From: AP-15 sp963788085
GTDB lineage: Bacteria; Pseudomonadota; Alphaproteobacteria; ATCC43930; CGMCC-115725
Length of the DNA stretch: 64,000 bases
Assembly (NCBI GenBank): GCA_963788085.1
Contig: CAWBFS010000012.1
Span: 166,065-230,064 of the forward strand
Reading direction: 5' to 3'
Under the pieces are notes generated by a model. It was not told the origin of the DNA. It did not search any database and saw nothing but the letters and a program-made list of their open reading frames with translations. Below are positions 45,261 to 52,518 of this stretch, piece by piece (position 1 is the stretch's first letter; each line of letters begins with the position of its first letter). The translations under genes and the position numbers were made by a program.

Positions 45261-45274
45261 CTGTCCGCCGATAG
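44867..45274 (+). CDS. hypothetical protein linked to the repeat-protein cassette (copy A)
   Basis: 135 residues as read: MELTDKGIHLLARLSRDRRL, then ECKGADLDALQELGLLQWFD, then WRELVGPEVSAKVDAIDEIE. The end is probably shifted: near 45195 another frame continues DNVWPKIVERFRRTALAGIC, which matches cassette B better. The N-terminal part resembles a small winged-helix or marR-like fold but has no diagnostic motif. A broken copy lies at 49170-49561, always just downstream of the repeat protein. Confidence 0.5.
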   Translation: MELTDKGIHLLARLSRDRRLYAECKGADLDALQELGLLQWFDARSSTTPFKEDPRPLLKLHGISGRIDYAWVAAVENWRELVGPEVSAKVDAIDEIEWAVNNGPSTASRASWQTMSGPRSLNASAALRSQVSVRR

Positions 45275-45422
45275 TTTGCGCTTGGATTGCGCTGACCTCA
45301 GGTGACTGCAGTCTGTTCGAGCGGTCCGGCTCCATATAGCCCATTTCGAAATTCACTCGTTCGTAGCCACCGCCACTGGTCTCGTGGCTCTTATCCCGTT
45401 TTGTCGCAGGCCTGAGCGGGGG

Positions 45423-45630
45423 CACCCAGTTCACCTTCCAACGACCCGGTGGCGCGACAACGATCTGAGCGGGATCAAGCTGTTGCGCCGGGAGTGATAA
45501 GGAGCAAGTGATGAAACAACTGAAATTGGCCTTCGTTGGTCTTCTCGCCTCATCGGCCGCAGCGTCGGACGCATTCGCCGGACGCCCACCGGGTCTCCCG
45601 ATGGGCGGCGGTCTACCGGCTCCGCCGCGG
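45423..45630. repeat. cassette C: 5' part of the repeat-protein cassette, truncated at the antiporter gene
   Basis: Upstream text, ribosome site, signal peptide and the first GGGLPAPP repeats match cassettes A and B, then similarity stops abruptly at about 45630, inside the ORF that continues as the antiporter. Confidence 0.75.
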
Positions 45631-46764
45631 CCGATCGATCATGCGGGTACGGAAGGAAGGAGCGGCACAGGCATGATGGCGCGGATGCCGTGGTGGGCCT
45701 GGGTGTGGCCCCTCTTGGCCTGGGGCGTACTGGTGGCGACATTCGTGGGCGGCGCGGGCGGCGCAGTCGTGGTCGCCGCGGAGGTGGTCGTGCTGGTCGC
45801 CACGGTGTTCGCGGCCGTCTGGCACGCCGAGGTGGTGGCGCACCGGGTGGGCGAGCCTTTCGGCACCCTCGTGCTCGCCCTTGCCGTCACAGTCATCGAG
45901 GTGGCGCTGATCGTCTCCGTCATGCTCGCCGGCAAGGCGGGCAGCGAGACGCTGGCGCGCGACACGGCCTTCGCCACGGTCATGATCATCCTCAACGGCA
46001 TTGTCGGCCTCTGCCTGCTATTGGGCGGCGTACTGCACCGTGAGCAGGAGTTCCAGGTCAAGGGTGCGAGCGCGGCGCTCGCCGTGCTGGCGGCCCTGGT
46101 GACGCTTTCGCTGGTGCTGCCCAATTTCACGACCACCGCGGCCGGGCCGGCCTACAGCCCGTCACAGCTGGTCTTCGCCGGCACGGTCTCGCTGGTGCTC
46201 TACGGCGTCTTTATCTTCGTGCAGACCGTGCGGCATCGCGACTACTTCCTGCCGGACCCGGAGACGGGTCTGGCCGCGGACGAGGAGGCGCACGCGCCGC
46301 CACCCTCCGGCGCTGCGGCGCTCGCCAGCCTCGCGCTGCTGTTGATCTCCCTCGTGGCGGTGGTGGGCTTGGCCAAGGCGCTGACACCCGCGGTCGATGA
46401 CGGTATAGCTGCGCTGGGGGCACCGAAGGCGGTGGTAGGAATCGTGATCGCCGCCGTGGTGCTGATGCCCGAAGGGCTGGCCGCGCTGCGGGCCGCCCGC
46501 GTCAACCGCCTGCAAACCGCCATGAACCTGGCGCTCGGCTCGGCGCTCGCCACCATCGGCCTGACCATCCCGGCCGTCGCCGCCGTCTCGATCGTGCTCG
46601 GCACGCCTCTGACGCTCGGATTGGGATCGAAGGAGGAGGTGCTGCTCGCACTGACGCTGCTGGTATCCGTGATAACGCTAGCCGCCGGGCGCACCACGGT
46701 GCTCCAGGGCGCCGTGCACCTGGTGATCCTGGCAGCCTTCCTGTTCCTTGCGATCGTGCCTTGA
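45511..46764 (+). CDS. chaA-like: ChaA-type Ca2+/Na+:H+ antiporter with captured signal peptide and repeat leader (chimera)
   Basis: The open frame encodes 417 residues. The first ~40 (MKQLKLAFVGLLASSAAASD, then AGRPPGLPMGGGLPAPP) are the leader of the repeat-protein family. From MMARMPWWAWVWPLLAWGVL (45673) on it is a calcium/proton antiporter with about 11 helices. The acidic-helix motifs FGTLVLALAVTVIEVALIVS and VVLMPEGLAALRAARVNRLQ are characteristic of ChaA/y4hA. The native start was probably 45673. The fusion gives the antiporter the cassette's promoter, ribosome site and signal sequence. Confidence 0.85.
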   Translation: MKQLKLAFVGLLASSAAASDAFAGRPPGLPMGGGLPAPPRPIDHAGTEGRSGTGMMARMPWWAWVWPLLAWGVLVATFVGGAGGAVVVAAEVVVLVATVFAAVWHAEVVAHRVGEPFGTLVLALAVTVIEVALIVSVMLAGKAGSETLARDTAFATVMIILNGIVGLCLLLGGVLHREQEFQVKGASAALAVLAALVTLSLVLPNFTTTAAGPAYSPSQLVFAGTVSLVLYGVFIFVQTVRHRDYFLPDPETGLAADEEAHAPPPSGAAALASLALLLISLVAVVGLAKALTPAVDDGIAALGAPKAVVGIVIAAVVLMPEGLAALRAARVNRLQTAMNLALGSALATIGLTIPAVAAVSIVLGTPLTLGLGSKEEVLLALTLLVSVITLAAGRTTVLQGAVHLVILAAFLFLAIVP

Positions 46765-46803
46765 GCCGACCGCAAAGGGCACAGATGCAGCTTTGGAGGC
46801 GAC

Positions 46804-47265
46804 ATGCGCATTGAGCCAGCTCTCCTGGGCCCGGTTTGTTTGTTCTTGGGGGCCCTTGTCGGAGGTAGCGCCTCGCTGCTCGGGGTCATTTACTCGCAAC
46901 GCTTTCAAGGTCGCGTTCAGCGCGTCGCGTCTGAGATCGCGAAACGAGAAACCGTTTATGCTGATTTCGTGATGAGTGCGTCGAGCTTGCTCCTGAACGC
47001 TTATACTCGCGACGAGATCTCGCTGAGCGGAGATGAGCAGCGCCTGATCGGGCTCATCAACCGAATGAGGCTCTTTGCCCCGCCTGATGTTGTCGAAGGA
47101 GCGGAGGCGGTGCTCAGAGGCATCGTCGAGATCCTGCTGAAGCCGAGTATCGAGCTCCGGCAGCTCGCGAAACAGGCGTTGTCCAAGAGCATCGAGGATC
47201 CGCTGCTGGCATTCAGCTCGATTTGCCGGGCCGACTTGGACAGCCTGCACCGAACAGTCCGGTAA
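46804..47265 (+). CDS. hypothetical membrane-anchored protein
   Basis: 153 residues. One N-terminal transmembrane helix (LLGPVCLFLGALVGGSASLL) is followed by a long helical cytoplasmic part (QRFQGRVQRVASEIAKRETV, NRMRLFAPPDVVEGAEAVLR). No catalytic motif is recognisable. It starts 39 bases after the antiporter and may be co-transcribed with it. Confidence 0.65.
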   Translation: MRIEPALLGPVCLFLGALVGGSASLLGVIYSQRFQGRVQRVASEIAKRETVYADFVMSASSLLLNAYTRDEISLSGDEQRLIGLINRMRLFAPPDVVEGAEAVLRGIVEILLKPSIELRQLAKQALSKSIEDPLLAFSSICRADLDSLHRTVR

Positions 47266-47316
47266 CAGGCGGGGTTTGTAATCCAAGACGTCTGTGAACG
47301 TAATCTTACGCAGAGC

Positions 47317-48000
47317 ATGCCGGTTTATCCCTTGAAATCTGAACAGAAGCTCGGCGAGCATGCGCGGCTACTGGAGGCCCGCGAGGGCACCGCGCCCTGG
47401 CGACAGTGGGGCCCGTATCTCAGCGCGACAATGGGGTACCGTCGGCGAGGACTACAGCGAGCCTGCTGCCGCTCTGTGCTACAACCGTGTTCGAGCCAGC
47501 GGACTTGCCGGTGCCAATGCAGTCGAGCGGGGCGCCGCTTTCCATCGTGAACATCCTTTCCGGTTTCAGGTTGGCGAGCGAACCTATTTGTCGGCTATCA
47601 CCCGGCTGAATCGGAGTCCGGCAGCTTCGGCGGCAACTCGAATTGGCGTGGGCCGGTTTGGATGCCGATGAACCTACTGATCATACCCGCGCTTCTCAAT
47701 CTGTACCGCTACTACGGTGATGGGTTCACGATCGAATGTCCCACGGGTTCCGGCAAATGGCTAACGCTGCTGCACGTCACGGCGGAAATAGCCCGCCGGA
47801 TTTTTGCTATTTTTCATCGCGGACCGGACGGCAGGGCGTCCGCTTTATGGCGGCACCGAGAAATTTCAAACCGACCCATACTGGCGCGATCTCGTTCTGT
47901 TTTGTGAATACTTTCACGGGTCAACCGCGCCGGCATCGGCGCCAGTCATCAGACAGGTTGGACTGGTTGCGTGTCGCTGCTGTCAATGCTGAGCGGCTCG
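47317..48000 (+). pseudogene. GH63-like glucosidase remnant with a large internal deletion
   Basis: The N-terminal piece HARLLEAREGTAPWRQWGPY and, after a frame change, WGTVGEDYSE match the start of MGH1/GH63-like glucosidases (usually ~880 residues). The text then jumps to the C-terminal part: HPFRFQVGERT, ESGSFGGNSNWRGPVWMPMN, YYGDGFTIECPTGSGKW, GGTEKFQTDPYWRDLVLF and ASHQTGWTGC, in several frames. Some 600 central residues, including most of the catalytic barrel, are missing. The remnant is not functional. Confidence 0.75.
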
Positions 48001-48138
48001 GCGGCGCCATGGCATCGGCCATTGACGGCAGCTGGGATCAGTTCTTCGCAGCATTCGGCGGAATCCGCCATCCGGGCTCATCGAGTTAGGGCGACAGGGC
48101 GACAAAGGTCGAGCTGGGTCAAGCCATGGTTGTGTAGC

Positions 48139-48297
48139 GTCCCGCCGGCCGGCGGCGGCCAGCTCGTCCATGCTGGGGAGCCGAAGCCCCGTTCCGGGAA
48201 CAGGCGCTCGGCCGCCTCGACGATCGCCTCCCGCGACCCGCTGCGCCGCGCTGCCTTCGGAATGGCCTCATTTGAACCCTCGCGAATTTTCGTTCGG
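48139..48297 (-). pseudogene. tetR remnant (N-terminal fragment) beside a conserved operator
   Basis: Antisense text matches the start of the intact tetR (39530-39692): GGAGCCGAAGCCCCGTTCCG, GGCGCTCGGCCGCCTCGACG and GAATGGCCTCATTTGAACCC. The rest of the gene is absent. The upstream promoter/operator segment is better conserved than the coding part, which suggests selection for the control region of the downstream cassette. Confidence 0.75.
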
Positions 48298-48306
48298 AAG
48301 GACACT

Positions 48307-48322
48307 TGCACTCTACAGTGCA
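48307..48322. promoter_or_regulatory. second predicted TetR operator, upstream of cassette B
   Basis: TGCACT-CTAC-AGTGCA keeps both half-sites of the 39706 operator with a changed spacer. It is followed by an AT-rich promoter-like stretch (TTATACTATATTACA) and, 68 bases on, by the repeat-protein gene. The intact TetR could therefore control cassette B. Confidence 0.6.
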
Positions 48323-48389
48323 TTATACTATATTACACCATGCAGTACATAACACTCTCCTCTCTCCGAGAGAGACAAGGAGCAAAGTG

Positions 48390-49046
48390 ATGAAACATCT
48401 GAAATCGACCTTCGTTGGTCTTCTCGCATTAACGGCGGCAGCCTCGGACGCATTCGCCTTTGGCCCACCGGGGCCTCCCCCGATGGGCGGTGGCCTGCCG
48501 GCTTTCCCAATGGGCGGCGGCCTACCGGGTCTCCCGGCCGGTGGCCTAGCCGGTTTCCCGGGCGGTCTCCCGGTGCGGCGGCGGCCTACCGGGTCTCCCG
48601 GGCGGTGGGACCCGTCGGCAATGTCGCGGCAGGCCCCGCGGGAAATGCCTCCGGGAATGTCGCGGCACGCGGCCCCGCGGGAAATGCCTCCGGGAATGTC
48701 TCGCCAGGCCCCTTGAACTCCGGTAATGTCAATGCTGCCCGCAACACCTTGAACTACGGCAATGTCAATGCCTATGGCAATGGCGGATATGGCGGCGGAA
48801 ACTATGGTGGGGATATGGTAGCGGAAACTATGGTGGCGGAAACTATGGTAACGGATACTATGGTAACGGACGCTACTGGGGCGCATATGCGGCCGGCGCC
48901 GCTACCGGAACCGCGGTAGGAGCGGCAGCCGCCTCGAACAACAGGTCGTCGACGACAATTACTATAATACCTCGCCGTACTACTATACTTGTTGGGACGC
49001 TTATAACCGGCGCTACTATTCCTCGGCTGTTTCATGCTCCCAGTGA
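48390..49046 (+). CDS. secreted Gly/Pro/Asn/Tyr-rich repeat protein, copy B (frame changes inside the repeats)
   Basis: Signal peptide MKHLKSTFVGLLALTAAASD, then GGGLPAFPMGGGLPGLPAGG repeats. GNVAAGPAGNASGNVAARGP, YGNGGYGGGNYGG and NGRYWGAYAAGAATGTAVGA follow in frames 2 and 1. A one-base loss near 48955 relative to copy A (ACGACAATTAC against ACGACCAATTAC) returns it to the starting frame and a Tyr/Cys tail ending SCSQ. Start and stop are again in the same frame (219 codons). An operator-like palindrome lies upstream. Confidence 0.6.
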
Positions 49047-49169
49047 TGATGCGCCTCGAACGCGGTGGCGGCGGGCTGTGGGTCTGCCGTATCGCACCGT
49101 CATGTCAGGAGCGCCAGTGCTGCTCACGGCCATATTGGCCGTGAGCAGAACAATGCACATGCGCATCCA

Positions 49170-49561
49170 TTGAGCAATAAGGAAATCCGTCTGCTGGCGT
49201 GGTTGTCACGGGGCCGCCGCTTGTATGCTGAATGCAAGGGCGCCGGTCTCGACGCATTGCAAGAGTTCCGTTTGCTACAATGGTTTGACGCGCGTTCGTC
49301 GACTACGCCGTTTAAAGAAGATCTGCGTCCACTGTTCAAATTGCTTGGAATCAGTGGTCAGGATCGATTATTTTTGGGTTGCAAACTGTAGAAAACTGGC
49401 GCGAGCTTGTCGGGTCAGAAGTCTCTGCTAAGATTGACGCGATCGACGAAGCCGAATGGGCGTTGAATAGCGGCCCGTTCACCGGAGCCCGGCTAGTTGA
49501 GCAGAACAAGGTCTGGCCCCGACCCCAAGATCGTTGGACTGCAACAGCGAGCTTTCAATAA
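49170..49561 (+). pseudogene. broken copy of the 135-aa cassette gene (copy B)
   Basis: SNKEIRLLAWLSRGRRLYAE and GLDALQEFRLLQWFDARSST match copy A at 44867. A one-base insertion near 49350 and another near 49385 shift the frame, after which VENWRELVGSEVSAKIDAID resumes. No start codon with a ribosome site is evident in the conserved frame. Confidence 0.65.
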
Positions 49562-49743
49562 AATTGCGCCGCCTGTCTCGGAGAGGCCCATGAGGGTGGA
49601 TGCCGATGCAGAACCATCCCGCAGCCTCCCCGATTCCCATATCGGCGCAGGCAGGTCACGCGTTTATTGCAGCCAAAGCAGCATAAAGGCTTGGCTGGCC
49701 TACACCGGCTCTGATGGATCTGGCATGCCCGGACAGATCTCGC

Positions 49744-51642
49744 TCAGATCTCGATTTGACCGCCAAGCTCGACGACGCGGTTCGCGGGGATCCGAAAGAA
49801 CTCGGTCGCGTCGAGCGTGTTGTTCGACATCAGAATGAAGAGTGCGTCGCGCCAACGCCACAATCCCTTATGGTGGGGACGCGGCCGCTGCCGCAGCTTT
49901 TCGCGCCCGATGATGAACGAGGTCTCCATCAGGTTGAAGCGGAAGCCGCCCACCCGGCACTGCGCGAGGGCGCGCAGGATGTTCGGCTCATCGGTGAACC
50001 CGTAGCGGATACGGATCGTATAGAAACCCTTGCCGAGCTCGCGGATTTCGAGCCGCTGCTCGTCCGGTACGTGCGGCACGTCCTCGGTCTCGACCTGCAT
50101 GATCACGACGCGCTCGTGCAGCACCTTGTAGTGCTTCAGGGCGTGCAGCAACGCGACGGGGACACGGTTCAAATCGCGCGACATGAAAATTGCCGTTCCC
50201 GGGACGCGAGCCGGCCTGTCCGGCTTGAGCGCCTCGACGAACTGCTGGAGCGGCATCGCGTCCCGGGCGCGCAACTCGGCGAGCAACCGACGGCCGCGCC
50301 ACCAGGTTCCCATTATCGTGAACACGACGATCGCGACGACGACCGGGAACCAGCCGCCCTCGGCGATCTTCAACAGATTGGCGCTCAAGAAGGTAAGGTC
50401 GATGATGCCGAAGGCGGCAAAGACAGGTATTGCGACAGCGAGGCTCCAGCCCCCGCTACGCATGTACAGAAAGGCCAGCCCCGTCGTGATGGCCATCATG
50501 CCGCTGACCGCGATGCCGTAGGCGGCGCCGAGATTGTCGGACGACCGGAACCCGACCACGAGAATGATGACGGCGACCAGCAAGGCGCTGTTGATGCGCG
50601 GCACGTAGACTTGCCCGATCTCTTGCTCCGAGGTGTGCCGTACCTGCAGCCGCGGCAGATAGCCCAGCTGAACCGCCTGGCGAGTGATCGAAAAGGCGCC
50701 CGAGATCACCGCCTGTGAGGCGATAATCGTTGCGACCGTTGCTAAACCCACCAGCGGATAGAGGCCCCATTCGGGCACTAGGCGATAAAACGGGTGCTCG
50801 AGGGCATCGGGATTGCCGAGCAACACCGCGCCTTGCCCGAAATAGTTCAGCAAGAGCGCCGGAAAGACGAGCCCGACCCAGGCCGTCCGCAATGCATTCC
50901 GGCCAAAATGCCCCATATCGGCGTAGAGGGTCTCGGCACCGGTCACAGCAAGGAAAACTGCTCCGAGCATGAAGAAACCGCGCCACGGCGCATCGAGAAG
51001 CAGCGCGAATCCATGGATCGGATTGAGCGCCAAGAGGATGCGCGGGTGGTGCATGATGCCCCATACCCCGAGCAATGCCAGGACCGCGAACCACGCCAGC
51101 ATCACCGGTCCAAAGAGTCTCCCGACCGCCGCCGTTCCGCGGCGCTGCATCAAGAACAAGCCGGTTAGGAGAACAACCGAGATCGGAACAACGTAGGGGT
51201 CAAAAAACGGCGTCGCTACTTTCAGGCCTTCCACCGCGCTCAGCACCGAGATGGCGGGAGTTATGACGCCGTCGCCGTAAAACAGCGCGGCGCCGACCAG
51301 GCCCGCCGCCATGATCCACATGTATCGCCTCTGCGCCGGGTTGGTCCGGCGCAGCACCAAAGCGGTCAGCGCCAACAGCCCGCCCTCGCCGCGGTTGTCG
51401 GCCCGCATGATGACGAGGACGTATTTGACCATGACGATCAGCACCAACGCCCATACGATGAGGGAGAGGGCGCCGAGGATGGCGTGCTCGCTCATGTCGC
51501 CGAAATCAATCAGCGATTGGCGGACGGCGTAGAGCGGGGAAGTGCCGATATCGCCGAATACGACGCCGAGCGCGGCGAGTGTCAGGCTCGAACTAGCGCT
51601 TAGTTGAAATCCGCTTCGTCGTAAGGGCGTCTCTAGGTGCAA
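49744..51642 (-). CDS. kup: Kup-family low-affinity K+ uptake transporter
   Basis: 632-residue K+:H+ symporter with 12 helices and a hydrophilic C-terminal domain. ALGVVFGDIGTSPLYAVRQS is the Kup hallmark; GALFYGDGVITPAISVLSAV-like sequence (ALFYGDGVITPAISVLSAVE) and GAETLYADMGHFGRNALR are also diagnostic. It adds a constitutive, low-affinity route beside the two Kdp systems. It lies 171 bases downstream of kdpE on the same strand. Confidence 0.95.
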   Translation of the reverse strand: MHLETPLRRSGFQLSASSSLTLAALGVVFGDIGTSPLYAVRQSLIDFGDMSEHAILGALSLIVWALVLIVMVKYVLVIMRADNRGEGGLLALTALVLRRTNPAQRRYMWIMAAGLVGAALFYGDGVITPAISVLSAVEGLKVATPFFDPYVVPISVVLLTGLFLMQRRGTAAVGRLFGPVMLAWFAVLALLGVWGIMHHPRILLALNPIHGFALLLDAPWRGFFMLGAVFLAVTGAETLYADMGHFGRNALRTAWVGLVFPALLLNYFGQGAVLLGNPDALEHPFYRLVPEWGLYPLVGLATVATIIASQAVISGAFSITRQAVQLGYLPRLQVRHTSEQEIGQVYVPRINSALLVAVIILVVGFRSSDNLGAAYGIAVSGMMAITTGLAFLYMRSGGWSLAVAIPVFAAFGIIDLTFLSANLLKIAEGGWFPVVVAIVVFTIMGTWWRGRRLLAELRARDAMPLQQFVEALKPDRPARVPGTAIFMSRDLNRVPVALLHALKHYKVLHERVVIMQVETEDVPHVPDEQRLEIRELGKGFYTIRIRYGFTDEPNILRALAQCRVGGFRFNLMETSFIIGREKLRQRPRPHHKGLWRWRDALFILMSNNTLDATEFFRIPANRVVELGGQIEI

Positions 51643-51813
51643 TGGATGTATCCGGTCCGCCGGAACAGCGCAAACCTCCGCGCCGCCACTTCACATTCGA
51701 TCGATTAAGATCCGATATGGATCGGCGGCGTTCGATGCCAACAACCGATAAAGATTTTGGTTCGCGGCGTAAAGACCGTAGCAGGCGGCTATGCGCCGCA
51801 AGCTATGGTCTGC

Positions 51814-52518
51814 TCAGGCGCGCTTTTCCGGAGGAAGCTGCAGGCGGTAACCGACGCCGAGCTCGGTCAGAATGTGGGTTGGGCGCGTTGGGTCGGGTTC
51901 GAGCTTTTGCCGCAACCCGCGGATAAAAACTCGCAGATATTGCACCTCTTCGGCCTGTGCCGGGCCCCACACCTCGCGCAGCAGATGGCGGTGTGTCAGG
52001 ACTTTGCCGGCATGCATGACGAGATGCCGCAACAGGTCGAATTCCTTCGGGGACAGCTTTACCTCCTGGCCACCGCGGGTGACATGGCGGCGGACCAGGT
52101 CGACCGTCAGGTCGCCCGAGACAAAGATCGGCAATTCCCCCTGCGCCTGGTAGGCATGACGCAGCGCGGCACGCATTCGCGCCATCAGTTCCGCCATGCC
52201 GAAAGGCTTACCGATATAATCATCGGCGCCGAGGTCGAGCGCCTCGACCATCGACCGCTCGTCGTGGCGCGCCGACAGCACCACGATCGGCACCGTCGAT
52301 GTCTTGCGGATCTCGCCGATCAGTTCGAGCCCGCTCTTGTCCGGAAGACCGAGATCGAGGATCACCAGATCCGGCTTCTCGCCCGCCAACAAGCGCATGG
52401 CTCCCGTGGCGTCTTCCGCCTCGACGGTCCGATAACCAGAAGCGCCGAGGCTGGTGCGCAGAAAGCGCCGTATCGGCGGCTCGTCGTCGACAACCAGGAC
52501 GGTGTAGGCGTTAGCCAT
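51814..52518 (-). CDS. kdpE: KDP operon response regulator KdpE
   Basis: 234-residue OmpR/PhoB-type regulator. The receiver domain has VVDDEPPIRRFL, phospho-acceptor Asp in LVILDLGLPDKSG, and the Lys in ADDYIGKPF. The winged helix (KLSPKEFDLLRHLVMHAGKV to GVGYRLQ) binds DNA. Its start overlaps the end of kdpD by eight bases. It should activate the divergent kdpFABC promoter under K+ limitation. Confidence 0.95.
   Translation of the reverse strand: MANAYTVLVVDDEPPIRRFLRTSLGASGYRTVEAEDATGAMRLLAGEKPDLVILDLGLPDKSGLELIGEIRKTSTVPIVVLSARHDERSMVEALDLGADDYIGKPFGMAELMARMRAALRHAYQAQGELPIFVSGDLTVDLVRRHVTRGGQEVKLSPKEFDLLRHLVMHAGKVLTHRHLLREVWGPAQAEEVQYLRVFIRGLRQKLEPDPTRPTHILTELGVGYRLQLPPEKRA

Larger units (their letters stand above)
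48361..49561. repeat. duplicated cassette B: repeat-protein gene plus broken 135-aa gene
   Basis: Second copy of the 44033-45260 unit, well conserved in the repeat protein and decaying in the downstream gene. Confidence 0.8.

Noticed and set aside
44115..49046. CRISPR array in the repetitive Gly/Pro region
   Set aside because: The repeats are short, coding and variable in length, with no regular spacers and no cas genes.
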